Of a stretch of DNA of 64,000 bases, positions 1-12,100 are shown in pieces. The translations under genes and the position numbers were made by a program. The notes beneath the pieces were generated by a model. It searched no databases and was not told the DNA's origin. It saw only the letters and a program-made list of their open reading frames with translations. The DNA is from Lutraria lutraria (lineage: Eukaryota > Mollusca > Bivalvia > Venerida > Mactridae). The first letter of the stretch is position 1; the number at the start of each line of letters is the position of its first letter. The stretch covers positions 19,498,968 through 19,562,967 of the forward strand of contig OZ026835.1 of assembly GCA_964023205.1 (NCBI GenBank), read 5' to 3'.

Positions 1-1007
1 GAGCTTTTAGGATCGATGAATGTCGGGCGTCCGGCGTCTGTCCACAATTAGTTTGTTTACACTCTAGAAACCGCAACTCTTTACGAATCTTGATTAAACT
101 TGCTCACAATGTATATGGCCACAATGTCTCGGCTAAGTTCGATTATGGGCAAAATCTGATAATAACTTCTAGAGTTATGGGCCCTTGAATTACAAAATTT
201 GCTACATTTAGCTTTATTACACTCTAGCGCCTTCATTTATTCACCAATCCTGATCATATTTTCAGTTATTGTGCATAACTTAAAGATCTTGGACAAGTTC
301 GATTATGACCGGAATCGGACCAGAACTTCAAGAGTTATGGGCCCTTGACTTTGAAAATTACTATAGTTTAGCTTGTTTACACTCTAGCACCTTCATTTAT
401 TCACCGATCCTAATAATATTTTTAGTAAATGTGTATAACTAAAAGATCTTGGACAAGTTCGATTATGGACGGAATCGGACCCAAACTTCAAGAGTTATGG
501 GCCCTTGATTTCGAAAATTTGCTATATTTTAGCTTGTTTACACACTAGCGCCTTCATTTATACACCGATTCTAATAATATTTTCAGTAAATGAGTATAAC
601 CAAAAGATCTCGAACAAGTTTGATTATGGGCGGAATCGGACCACATCTTCAAGAGTTATGGGCCCTTGATCTAGCAAATTTGCTATATTTTAGCTTGTGT
701 ACACTCTAGCGCCTTCATTTATTCACCGATCCTAATCATATTTACAATGAATGTGTATGACCTTATGGTTTTGGACATGTCAAGTTATGGGTGGAATCGG
801 ACCACCACTTCAAGAGTTATGGACCCTTGGATTAGAAAATTTGCTACGTTTTAGCTAGTTTAACAGTATTATACCTTCATTGTTGGTTTTGATCTCAAAA
901 TCTACGTAAAAATGAGTTATACGAGATGGAAACTGTAATACCTGGTCATTGATTATTGGCCTTGGTTCTCAGGTGAGCGATAAAGGGCCAATGTGGCCCT
1001 CTTGTTT
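1..1007 (+). mobile_element. Hairpin-ended non-autonomous repeat element (Helitron/HINE-like), 5' end cut by window edge
   Basis: The first bases (gagcttttaggatc) match the inner arm of the 5' hairpin seen in sister copies at 17,001 and 18,127, so only a short 5' piece lies outside the window. The body is a tandem array of 160-161-bp units. The 3' end has an inverted copy of the 5' motif (CTCAGGTGAGCGAT, 968-981), then a stem GGGCCA/TGGCCC (985-999) and a TCTTGTTT tail. No coding capacity is seen. A 3' hairpin preceded by an inverted subterminal motif is the layout described for HINE/Helentron-type elements; that classification is inference. The ends are well supported because they recur at least eight more times in this window. 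Confidence 0.75.
61..862 (+). repeat. 160-161-bp tandem core repeat, five units
   Basis: The phrase ACTCTAGC(G/A)CCTTCATTTA or its variants recurs at 61, 221, 381, 542 and 703, giving periods of 160, 160, 161 and 161 bp. Each unit also carries a GACAAGTTCGATTATG-like segment and AGAGTTATGGGCCCTTGA. The sixth unit, from about 862, is degenerate. The period equals that of the bivalve satellite BIV160; whether the sequences are homologous could not be tested here. Confidence 0.85.
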
Positions 1008-1273
1008 GTAACTCAATATCTAGTGACAAAAAAGTTACTTTTTAGTTACAGAAAAGTTATACCTATGTGTAACTTTTTTCGGTATGATAACGGATTTCCT
1101 GATGATTTTTTCTTCTTTTGAAAAATAATACATGTGCATTTTAACTACAAACTCATCTAAGACCTATGTATATGATTATATGTGTATGTATGTGTGTATA
1201 TATGTTTGTACATTTATATATGTGAGTAGGTATATATATGTAATGTAAGTTATAATACCTGTATGAGTATATA

Positions 1274-3249
1274 TGAGGTGTGTCCAAAAAGTTCGTAGTT
1301 TTCTCGATTATCAGCGGATTTATGTGATATCCACCATGAAAAACGTAAACACCTTATCCAACATGTACAAACAATTATTTAATCTTTAATACGGGCTGTT
1401 ATGCCAATATTTTTCAAACATGAATAAAAGTCATCGAAAAGTCCTTGAAAAAATTTAAAAAGCGACGGTTGTTAATTTCGGAAAACTATAACGTAATTGA
1501 CGTCGGCAACGTAACTACATCCTGACCTGCGCCGTAGACGCATACATGTATGTTTTAAAATAATTGTAAAAGTATTATTTGTCGCAAGGTCATAATTATT
1601 TTAAGTGTTATGATGGAAAATATATTGAAAATTTAAGTTGTGCAAAAATGAAGATTTTATCTTGCCGTACCGGAGGGGACTATAGTGTTTGTCGTCGTCA
1701 GTCCGTCCGTCCGTCCCTCCCTCCCTCCGTCTGTCTGTCCGAAGTGGTTTCCGGATGATAACTTCAGTTAGAATTGACGGATTTCAATGAAAGTAGGTAT
1801 ATGGATAGCTTAGGGCATAACCTAGAGTGGGATGTATTTTGGGTCAATAGGTCAAATATCTAGGTCACTGTTACTAAAAATAGAAATTTGGTTTACGGAT
1901 GATAACTTCAGTTAGGGATGATGGATTTCAATGAAAGTTGGTATATGGATAGCTTACGGGATAACCTAGAGTGGGATTGCATTTGAGGTGAATAGGTCAA
2001 ACATCTAGACCACTGTTACTAAAAATAGAAATTTGGTTTCCGTATGATAACTTCAGTTAGGGATGACGGATTTCATTGAAAGTTGGTGTATGGATAGCTT
2101 AGGGGATAACCTAGAGTAGGATTGCATTTGAGGTCAATAGGTCAAATATCTAGGTCAGTGTTACTAAAAATAGAAATTTGGTTTCTGGATGATAACTTCA
2201 GATAGGGATGATGGATTTCAATGAAATTTGGTATATGGATAACTTAGGATATAACCTAGAGTATGATTGCATTTGGGGTCAACAGGTCAAATATCGAGGT
2301 CAGTGTTGCTAAAAATATAAATTTGGTTTCAGGATGATAACTTCAGTTAAGGATGACAGATTTCAATGAAAGTTTGTGTATGGATAGCTTAGGGGATTAC
2401 CTAGTGTGGGATTGCATTTGGGGTCAATAGGTCAAATATCTAGGTCACTGCTACTAAAAATAGAAATTTGGTTTCCAGATGACAACTTCAGTTAGGGGTG
2501 ATGAATTTGAATGAAAGTTGGTTTATGAATAGCTTAGGGGATTACCTAAAGTGGGATTGCATTTGAGGTCAATAGGTCAAATATCTAGGTCACTGTTACT
2601 AAAAATAGAAATTTGGTTTCCGGATGATAACTTCAGTTAGGGATGACTGATTTCAATGAAAGTTGGTATATGGATAGCTTAGGGGATAACCTAGTGTGGG
2701 ATTGCGTTTAAGGTCAATAGGTTAAATATCTAGGTCACTGTTGCTAAAAATAGAAATTTGATTTCTGGATGATAACTTCAGTTAAGGATGACAGATTTCA
2801 ATGAAAGTTTGTGTATGGATAGCTTAGGGGATTACCTAAAGTGGGGTTGCATTTGGGGTCAATAGGTCAAATATCTAGGTCACTGCTACTAAAAATAGAA
2901 ATTTGGTTTCCAGATGATAACTTCAGTTAGGGGTGATGAATTTGAATGAAAGTTGGTGTATGGATAGCTTAGGGGATAACCTAGAGTAGGATTACATTTG
3001 GGGTTAATAGGTCAAATATCTAGGTCACTGTTACTAAAAATAGAAATTTGGTTTCCGGATGATAACTTAAGCTGGCTCGCTCATTTAGACAAAATTGTCA
3101 TCATTAAAAAATCTAGACAGATGGTGCTGTATAAACAGCAGCTAACATTCCAATGATATGTGCTGGCAGGGGACTTGTATTGCATGCAATACTGACTGTA
3201 AGCTTGTTTCATAAGAGCATGTGTCTGCGAACCTTTTGGACACACCTGG
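1274..3249. mobile_element. mariner-type element with terminal inverted repeats, interrupted by a tandem array
   Basis: The left end TGAGGTGTGTCCAAAAAG (from 1274) and the right end, which reads CCAGGTGTGTCCAAAAGG on the minus strand (ending at 3249), form inverted repeats of about 24 bp with few mismatches. Both are flanked by TA (1272-1273 and 3250-3251), the target-site signature of the Tc1/mariner superfamily. About 380 bp of left and 180 bp of right mariner-like DNA remain. No transposase frame survives. The middle is occupied by the 145-bp array, which has its own head, so this is probably a dead mariner copy invaded by a second repeat. TSD and ends are seen directly; the family call is from general knowledge of the termini. 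Confidence 0.7.
1655..3069 (+). repeat. 145-bp tandem array, about nine units, with hairpin-element-like head
   Basis: A head (CTTGCCGTACCGGAGGGGAC, then a GTCC/CTCC-rich run at 1701-1740) precedes units that begin near CGGATGATAACTTCAGTTAG at 1752, 1896, 2041 and 2186, a period of 144-145 bp, continuing to 3,069. Most units contain a pair of direct half-sites (AGGTCAATAGGTCA or GGGTCAATAGGTCA) followed by CTAGGTCACTG. The array stops abruptly inside a unit at 3,069 and no matching 3' end is present, so it is truncated. Units differ by a few bases, indicating an array of moderate age. Confidence 0.85.
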
Positions 3250-3269
3250 TATGTATTATATTAAGCATG

Positions 3270-3676
3270 TTTAGCCTTAGATTTCAATTTTACATTGTTT
3301 GTTTAAACATGTTGTAATACATGTATATGAAACATATAATCAGTGTTAGCTGTATTTCCTACTAAAATTCCTAAAAGCAAATTTCATTCTTATACTTAAT
3401 CACTCATTAAACCACAGTCTTTAATTGATTTGTTTCTCACCACGCTTTTATTAATATTTATTTTCAATTTCCTTTTCCTTACATAAGCATTTTCCCAACA
3501 ATTGCTAGTTTAAAATTTGTGCAATCAAACCTTGAAATCTTCTTTTTGCTTATTCAATTGTCTACTTTTTATCAGTTGTATAATTATGATCATCTGTTTA
3601 TCATCAAATTTCCAATCTATGTGTAATGTAATATAACCCCATGTTGTACCTGGGTGAAATAAATGTTCTGTTCTGA
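3270..3676 (+). mobile_element. Probable LINE 3' end with (TTCTG) tail
   Basis: The stretch ends GGGTGAAATAAATGTTCTGT followed by TCTG. The same kind of tail (AATAAA-like motif, then TTCTG units) ends the segments at 18,400-18,608 and, inverted, 25,013-25,333; the latter also encodes a LINE-like C-terminus. No coding trace was recognised in this copy. The left boundary is uncertain and is placed just after the mariner end. Confidence 0.35.
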
Positions 3677-4365
3677 ATTAATTTGACTGGTAAAAACCCT
3701 GTCATAAATAGATTGTCACATTCGACTGATAATTACATCCAAAAGAACAAATGTGGCCCCTGTGCAGCTGTCAAAACTATGAAGATCTATATACGACAAC
3801 GGGTGATATAAAATATACGAAAACTACCCCTTACTGTTTTCCACGGTTGACTTCTTGCAATCAGTAAAGATCATCACCGTGATTAGGATCATGATAACTG
3901 GATGGTATGCCAGTTGAAATTAAGACAAAAGATAAAACGAAACTTGTGCCGAACAAATTTTTTTGACTAGTTTAGTGATTTGCATTGAATGCGACAAAAA
4001 ATCAAAGTTTATTAGTGTTTTGATTATAATAATTGTGAATGTGTCAATCAACTAATTATCGTTCGCACATACAATGTAGGGATTTCTGTAATTTGTTGAT
4101 ATAATTGGATTATCCGTTTTAATTAGTCCTGCTCTATTTGATGTATAATTTAAGTTTTACGTATGTTTAAAAAGTTGCAGATCATCAAATGTACGAACAA
4201 TATAGTGTCAAAAACAGCAGATGATGCAAAAAATAGTTATAAAAGCATGTTTCTACCACGGGCATTTATTTATGCTAAAATTTCATTCCAATTGTTATTC
4301 TAAAAGTCCATTTAATATGACTTATAGTGTGTTCTATTTATCAAGGACTTATATACATACTTGTA
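3677..4365. other. No recognisable feature
   Basis: AT-rich sequence without a reading frame of note, a tRNA signature or an internal repeat that I could see. Confidence 0.5.
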
Positions 4366-5297
4366 TGACAGGGTGAGCTTTTCTGATCAGATTCCGTCCG
4401 GCGTCGTGCGTCATTAAACTTTATGTTGTGAACACACTAGGGGCCACATTTTTAGCTCAATTTTAGCAAAACTGGGTCAGAATGTTAATATCGACAAAAT
4501 CTTGGATGAGTTCGATAATGGGCCATTTGGGGTGAAAAACTAGGTCACCAGGGCCAAATAAGGGAAAACCTTGTTAACATTTAAGAAATCACAGTTTTGA
4601 TTGGATCTTCATGAAACTTTGTCAGAATGTTTATTTCAATAATATGTAGGCCAAGTTTGTTAATGGGTCATTTCCAGTGAAAAGTTAGGTCACTAGGGCA
4701 AATTGCTGGAAAACCTTCTGAACACTCTAGAAGTCACTGTTTTTTTTGGATGATCATGAAACCATGTCAGAATGTTTGTCTTTATAATATCTTGGACGAG
4801 TTCGAACATGGGTTACTGTATCATGGGTTGAAAACTAGGTTGCTAGGTCAAATCTTATGAAAAACCATGTTAACTCTGTAGATTTCACAGTTATAATTGG
4901 ATCTTCACCAATCTTTGTCAAATTGTTTGTTTTAATGATATAACCGTTAAGTATAAATATAGGTCATCTGGGGTCAATAACTAGGTCACCAGGTCAAATC
5001 TTAGGAAAACTTTGTTAACACTGTAGATGTCACAGTTTTGATTGGATCTTCACCAAACCTTGTCAAAATGTTTGCCTCAATGATATGTGGAACAAGGTCG
5101 ATCATGTGTCAGCCGAGGTAAAAAACTAGGTCACCAGGTCAAATATTACGTAAAAACGTTGTAAAATCTCTAAATATCATGGTTTTAATTGGATCTTGGG
5201 CAAACCTTGTCTGATTGTTCGTCTTAATGATAATAAGGACAAGTTCAGATATGGGTCACCTAGGGTTAAACAGTAGGTCACAAGGTCAAATCTTTGG

Positions 5298-6103
5298 TAT
5301 AACAGTGGCTCTCATACCCATATTATTTCTATAATTATCATTGATTGAATCATTAATTAGAGAGACATGAATTTGTATATCAGTCTGTATTTTTAATAAT
5401 GACATGAGTACGTTTAACATGCATGTATTGGCAGTAGAACAAGTCTCTGTAAACAACTGAAGTCAGCATACCACATATGTCATCAATATACTAATTGTAT
5501 TTTGGGATGTTTACATTATACTGTAACTTTGTTAAAAGTTTATAATAATGATAGTAAATTGATCTACAAAAAATAAATAAACTTTTTGCTACTTTTGGAA
5601 GTCTAATTAAAACATGACATTCCAAATTAGTATTGCATCAGATAATTAACCTATAATTTCATTGGTCAAAAGACTTGTGGTTCCGAAAATTTCATTGGAT
5701 AATGATGATAATTCCCACTACTATCAATAACATTTTTAGATTTCAAGTAATTGTCTTGTGTGTGAGAGGGAAAGACAATACGAGCAAGAGTGCGTAAGAG
5801 TTGGTCAGGGTTAGAGACAATGGAAATTAGAGTTAAAGTTCGAATTAGATGTTAGGAGATAGTATAAGACCAGAGATAGTCAGAAATCGTAAGAGTTTTT
5901 CAGGGTTAGAGACAATGGGAATTAGGGTTAAAGTTCAAATTAGATGTTAAGAGATAGTAAGACCGGAGAGATATGGAGAGATGAATTTAACGATATAGCA
6001 GATTTTAGATTCTTGTTACAATAAGAACATTTGAATTTGATTAAAAGTAAACTATACAATCACAAGTTATTTTCTTTATGTCACCAATCACTATGTGACA
6101 TAA
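5298..6103 (+). mobile_element. Dispersed element inserted in the hairpin-ended element; inverted partial copy at 19,438
   Basis: The segment interrupts a core unit of the surrounding repeat. Its right terminus is a short hairpin, TGTCACCAATCACTATGTGACA with loop (6079-6100; arms TGTCAC and GTGACA). The stretch 5628-5760 and the stretch 6005-6100 are present in opposite orientation at 19,438-19,683. The copy here differs by an extra block (about 5770-6000) holding a 98-bp tandem duplication. No coding capacity is visible. Confidence 0.6.
5789..5983 (+). repeat. 98-bp tandem duplication
   Basis: Two copies begin CGTAAGAGTT at 5790 and 5888 and share GTCAGGGTTAGAGACAATGG-like and TTAAAGTTC.AATTAGATGT blocks. 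The block is absent from the inverted copy at 19,438-19,683, so it arose in or was inserted into this copy. Confidence 0.7.
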
Positions 6104-6433
6104 AAAAACTTATTAACACTGTAGATATCACATTTTGATTGTATCTTCACCAAACTTTGTCAGAATGTTTGTCTTAATGATATGAAAGACAATTGGAACA
6201 TGGGTCTGGGGTAAAAAATTAGGTCACGAGATCAAATCTTAGGAAAACCTTGTCTATGCTGTAGTTTTCATGCTTTTGATTGGATCTTCAGAATGTTTGT
6301 CTTATTTATATGCAGGACAAGTTCTAACATGGGTCACCTGGGGTCAAAAGCTAGGTCACCAGTTCAAAACAATGTTTTATTGAGTGAACAGTGATTGTCA
6401 TGTGAATGATATAGGGCCATCTTGGCCCTCTTG

Positions 6434-7289
6434 TTATATATTTCTATCATGCTCCTTGTTTTCATGGGCTAGTTGTTTGTTTTCCATATGTTGCTTAAAA
6501 GAATTATGCATACTTTTTAATATTTTGCTCTTTTTATGCATTTTTGTATGCAACACATACCACTTTGCAATGAAATGATGCTGCTTATTCATATCAGCAA
6601 GAGTCCAAATACAAATGGACAATTTGCTGTCAATCAGAAACTGAACAATATTGATAAGTGATTACATTTATACCTAAATGATGGATCACAACCAGGTAGG
6701 ATTAATCTAGCATGTATAAGTTTGCCCTTTTCTGAAATATAATTATTCTAGTCCATGATTTCTATGATGTTAAAGAATATTTCTTTTCCATAAATCTGTA
6801 TTTTTAGAATGTTTGTTGGAGCATCTTTGTCCCTCAAATTTAATGAGACATCAAGCTTTGATGACAATAGTGACTGATTTTAAAAACTGAAGAATGCATG
6901 TTTACATTTTGATTACCCTGTATTTTTTCCAATAAAGGATGACACGCAAATTCGTGAAGCGTTCCATATTTTTTTAAAAGAGATGATATCCGCTTCCGGT
7001 TAGTAATGGAGGCAATTTTCGAGCTCTAAGAAAATGTGTTAATTAAAGTAGTTTCTACAGATGTGAAAAGGAAAATAGTTATTTGTGTATATAGGATATA
7101 AATACTGGAATAAATATGATGCGATAAATTTGGACTATAAGCAGTAATTTGTGAGTAAATGAACATTCTAGTATCACCCTTTGTCTTCAAAAAGTAAATA
7201 TTTGTTATTTCGCTCAGTAGAGGGGTCACGTCGGATTTGCTTGCGAATAGCCGCAGGCTATAACAGGACTGTACCGTTACGCTCACCAT
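6434..7289. other. Intergenic stretch with two weak terminal-exon candidates
   Basis: After TATCAG (ending 6597) a frame reads 20 codons to TGA at 6659-6661 and is rich in N, Q and K. After TTTTTAG (ending 6807) a second frame starts at ATG 6809 and reads 22 codons to a stop, with an AATAAA at 6931-6936 downstream. Both are too short to call as genes. The LINE 5' untranslated region probably begins somewhere in the last 300 bp, but no boundary or target-site duplication could be recognised. Confidence 0.2.
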
Positions 7290-7334
7290 TGCTCAATAGT
7301 GGTTTTAATTGGTTTTAATTGGTCATTTAACGCA

Positions 7335-9170
7335 ATGACGGATGATAATTGCCTGGGATATGAATCTGTGTGTCAAAATGACGATCTCGATTTCTCACAA
7401 ACAGACGGCACAGATGATTACAGAATGATGGATTTAGATTCCTACGCACATGACAGTTCACAAACCTATATCAAATCCGTATTTCTACCTCCAAGTAATA
7501 TAACACCTGTAGATAATAACGTTACTCCCCCAGTGCACCATAGATATGCGTCCTCACCACCGCTAGACAGCGACGGGAATATTCAATGTGGACAAACTGA
7601 ACCAACCGAAAAATTCGTGTTCGACGAATTGAATACATTGCCGAAGGATCTTTATATCAGCAAATTGCTTCAATTAACCAAGTCAAATGAGGAACGTCTA
7701 TCTCAATATAGATTGGAACTTGCATCGAGAGCACGCGCCAATGACAATCCTCCACATGGCACCCTCAAAGACAGGCGAAACTCGTCGAAAATGAGTGTGT
7801 CACAGAAATATGCACACGATTGCTTCAGTTTGAATCAGTTTCTGAATGGCAATCGAAATGATATTAGCAACATGTTTAAATCACAAAATACAACGCTTAA
7901 CCAGTCATGTCTTGATCAAACTACACAAGAGAACACAACTCTGGAAACAAATCTTAACCATGAACTGTGTTTTCTTAAAAGCACCGTGGCCTCAGTTCAA
8001 TCTGAAATCAATTTGTTGAAATTGGAATCACGAGAAATCAAATCCAAGGTTGAAAAAATCACTTCTGATACCAAGTTATGCGTCGACTCAATGCAAACTG
8101 ACATACGCTCGTGCACTAAAACGTTAAATCAACACTTGAACAAGACAGATGACCAGTTGAAATTATCTGAATTTTTATCGGCAATCTGTGCTCAATTAAA
8201 CAAATTTGAAAATAGCCGTAACCAACTATTTTTGTCAGTGTCTGAAGTTCGCAAAAGCGTAAGCGACAATTCGATAAACATAAGTAATATTCAAGATGCT
8301 GATGTTCAAAGCAAAAACAAATTGAAAACCTGCGTCCAGGAAATAAGTGAAAAAATGGCCGAACAGTCAAAGGAATTCAACGAACAAACAAAACAAAAAC
8401 AAAAAGATGTACATGTTGTGAAATCAGTTGACGCCAGAATCAAAGCCATGGAGTCGAACTCAAACAATATAAGCAGTACAGTAAAGGAATCATTTAATCA
8501 ACTTACCAATGAACTCTCAAATAAATTTGACACTTTGAATAAAAACATGCTTGACGTTCTTGAGAAATGTGCTTCAAATAAAGCGTCGATGTTTTCCTCT
8601 TCTGAGAACCTTGAGCAGGCCCAAAGAGATCATAATCTTTCCAAAGTGACTTATCAGGAAGCTCCAGCCCACCAACACCATCTTCCAAAAACCGATGTTA
8701 ACTATAGTCAAGTTGTAAGCTCTAGAAATAATGATTCTTAACATAACCCCATATTGATAACAAACAACACTGCATCTGCTCCCTGTGTAGTAAATACAAA
8801 CAATTCTTGGGAATCGAATACCAATGTTGTTCAACCACAAATCAACCGTTTTAGGGGTGTGGTAAGGAAGAAAGTTAGATCCTACCTGTTGACCGGAATA
8901 GACCTCCGCAGTGATATAGAAGGTCTTCACGAATTCCTAGAAGAAATCGGTATAGCTAGTAAAACTACGAAATTCCTAGTAACAAGACGTACGGACTGCA
9001 AATCGGCACAGATTGTTGTAAGTCATGCCCAAAGCGACCTGGTAGAGAACCCTGCAACGTGGCCAGAAGGCATTATTTGTCGTCCCTGGTTGAACAGAAC
9101 AGAATATCGTGAACATCGCAATAGGCGGCGATTCGATAATGAACAGGAAGTATACGACGAACGTGAATAA
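7335..9170 (+). pseudogene. LINE ORF1 protein, one internal stop
   Basis: This is the putative RNA-binding structural protein of the LINE, expected to coat the element RNA. The first ATG is at 7335 (purine at -3); the frame is open further upstream but only through a GTG at 7299. The frame has 611 codons before the final TAA at 9168-9170, with an in-frame TAA at 8739-8741 (codon 469). Residues about 190-440 are polar, heptad-like and rich in L, K, E, N and S, as in a coiled coil used for trimer or oligomer formation. After the stop, residues about 506-587 (from FRGVVRKKVRSYLL to the motif CRPWL) resemble the compact RRM-like C-terminal domain of ORF1 proteins in molluscan CR1-like LINEs. Because the frame resumes without a shift and that domain is well kept, the stop is read as a point mutation. 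Readthrough cannot be excluded from one copy. Confidence 0.8.
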
Positions 9171-9180
9171 ACGTGTTACC

Positions 9181-12100
9181 ATGGAACTTCATTTTATGTC
9201 ATAGAACGTTACTGGGGTATACTCTGGTATACCATACATCTTAGAACAATTCGATAAAAAATATATTTCGATTTTGGGCCTGTCGGAACATTGGCTTTTA
9301 GAACGTAACTCGGTAGTTCTAGACAATATCCATCGTAATTATGATTCACATGTCGTCTGCTGTAAACATCCATACACGCTTAATGGTCGACAGTTTGGCA
9401 AAGGTGGTGTTGCACTTATCTGGAATAAATCGCTCAGTCAGAACATAACACTAGTGGAAACAAACAGTGAGCGTATCGCTATGCTAAAGCTTAGCTTTCC
9501 AACAAAAGTCCTGTACATTATTCAAGTCTACCTCCCATGTAGCAGTGAAAGTATGGATACTTTCAAAGAAGAAGTAAATCAACTAAATGATTTAATCGCA
9601 ACCGTTGAAAATGATGCCGGAATCGTCATAATGGGCGACTTTAACGCTAAAATACTTACCGGAAGTGATCGTCAACGAGACAAATATATATCAAATCTCA
9701 TAACATCTAACTATCTGAAAGTAGTCACCGGAAGTAGTTTGTGTACCGGAAGTTGCTTCTCATTTGTTCCAGGAACAAACATGTCGCCAAGTTTAATCGA
9801 TCACTATATCGTATCTGACAACATATACAACGACATTGACCATTGTCACATCGATGATGATGCCCCACTGAATGTTTCGCGCCATCTACCGATATTCATG
9901 AAAATTAAAATGTGCTCTTCAATGAACTATACATTTACCACTGAAATGTTCCGTAAAGCTGTATGCAAATGGACTTCAGACAATCATGTAAACGCATACC
10001 GCAATGAACTTGAGAATTCGATAGATAACGCCACACTGAATTTCGAAAATGTTGAAGAATGTTATGATACAATAATATCGTGCATAAATTCTGCGTCAAA
10101 TAAACACCTACCAAAACGTTCCTTTAAACCTCACCTTAAACCATTTTGGTCAACTGCTGGCTTAAAGGCAATTCACAAAAAGATGAAAGCTGCGCGTGCG
10201 CAATGGTTATCACACGGACGACCAAGTAATGGCGATGTATTCAAAAATTATAAAGCAGAGAAACGACAATTTAGACGTTCACTAAGAAAGGCGGCTTACA
10301 TATACGAGAAAAGTGAATACAGTCGAATTGACAAACTGGCGGAAATCGACCAGAAATCATTCTGGAAGATAGTTAACTCAAAAAAGGGGAAAAAACGAAA
10401 CCACAATGGTACGGAACTTGCCTTTAACGGCATCACTGTGACAGAACCAGATAAAATTCTACAAGGATGGCAAGAATACTTCACTGAGTTATACTCATTT
10501 TCATGTCATGAAAACTTCGATGAAAAGTTCCGCCAGCACGTTGATAATGAGATAAAATTACACTGCAACGATAACCAGACTACAACACTCACCAAGGAAA
10601 TAACCTTCATGGAACTTAATGAAATAATAAAAAATACCCCGAATGGAAAAAGTCCATCGTATGATAACGTAACCTACGAACATATAAAAAACGGCGGGGA
10701 AGGAGTTATAAATTCCTTGGTCAAACTATTCAATGCAATTCTAAGTCAAGAACATGTGCCTACTCAATTCAAACAAAGTCTAACAATTACACTGCACAAA
10801 GGTAGTGGCAAATCAACAACAGATCCGAATAATTAAAGGGCCATATCCCTATTGCCTGTTGTGTCAAAGTTATTTGAAAAAATGCTACTCAACCGATTTG
10901 AAAAATGTGAATTTAATACCAGACTTAACCCAATGCAGTACGGATTTCAGAAGGGAAAATCTAGCAAAATGGTTTCACTGATCTACCAGGAAGCAGTCAA
11001 CTATTGTCAGGAGCGTGGTGACCTCGCGTACACGTGTTTCATGGACGCAATGAAAGCGTTTGATATGACCTGGATTAATGGTGTACTGTATAAACTGTTT
11101 CATTTTGGTGTTCAAGGAAAAGCCCTTAGAATATTCAAATCCTTACTCAGTGGAGCATCAAGTCGTGTTATGGCATTCCATCACTTGTCAGAACCATTCA
11201 ACATCCTCCAAGGAACGAGACAAGGTAGCATATGTGCCCCATTCTTATACACCATGTTCTTAGATGGATTACTTAATCAATTAAGTGAATCTCAAGGCGG
11301 TCTGAAAATAAATAATATACCATTCTGTGCACCAACTCAGGCCGATGACATTGTCCTGATATCACTGAGCAAAAAGGGTCTCTCTGATCTTCTGAACATT
11401 TGTTATACTTATGCAAACAAGTGGCGATATATTTACAATCCAACCAAATGTGCCGTTCTTGTGCATAACCACCAACGACGGACCCGACCACAAGATATCA
11501 GCATTATGTACGGGACCTCAAAATTACAAGTGTTAACGGAATACAAACATTTGGGCATCACACAGTGCACATCACGTAAAACTCCAGCTAACGTGGACCA
11601 CGTACGCCAAGTAGCAAGAGGAACTCTGTTTAGTGTCAATTGCATACATAATCATGGTATAAACCCGATATCGTCTGCTCGAATATACAATCCAACTGTC
11701 CTACCAAGAGCATTTTTTGGCTGCGACTTGTGGAGTAATATATCCCGAAGTGACATGCGGCACCTGGAGGCAACTCACCACTATTGTCTCAAAAGAATGC
11801 AATCACTCCCATTTAGAACTCGGTCAGACATGGTGAAGAGTCTTCTTGGGTATACATCTATCGAAGCGCACATAGACCAACATAAATTGAACTTCTTGGG
11901 GTCTATTTGTAGAATGAAATCGACAGATGTTGTCTTGAAAATGTTCCTGTATAGACTATCTCAGTTCAGACTTAATAGTTCCACTAAGCACTATGAATTT
12001 ATACCTGATATTGTTCGTATTCTGAGAAAGTACAACCTAGAACAACATATATTGGAGTTTGAAAAAACTATGACATTTTCATCAAACTTGTCATGGAAAA

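Larger units (their letters stand above)
4366..6433 (+). mobile_element. Hairpin-ended repeat element with about 148-bp core units, split by an insertion
   Basis: The 5' part begins GGGTGAGCTTTTCTGATCAG with a GTCCGGCGTC head. Core units follow at about 145-150 bp spacing, marked by TTGGATCTTCA-like words near 4601, 4747, 4897, 5042 and 5188. The unit breaks at about 5298 and resumes at about 6104 (TTATTAACACTGTAGAT), where an unrelated 806-bp segment is inserted. The 3' end (GGGCCATCTTGGCCC, 6413-6427, then TCTTGTT) is the same terminal hairpin as in the element at 1-1007, although the cores differ. Core units carry AGGTCANNAGGTCA pairs at 4983, 5128 and 5275. Confidence 0.75.

Noticed and set aside
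7026..7289. 87-codon minus-strand frame upstream of the LINE
   Set aside because: It overlaps the probable LINE 5' UTR, has no motif and no supporting context.
7299..7334. Upstream extension of LINE ORF1 and a separate frame from 8754
   Set aside because: Position 7299 is GTG and 8754 is TTG, not ATG. The second frame is the continuation of ORF1 after an internal TAA, in the same phase, so it is not a separate gene.
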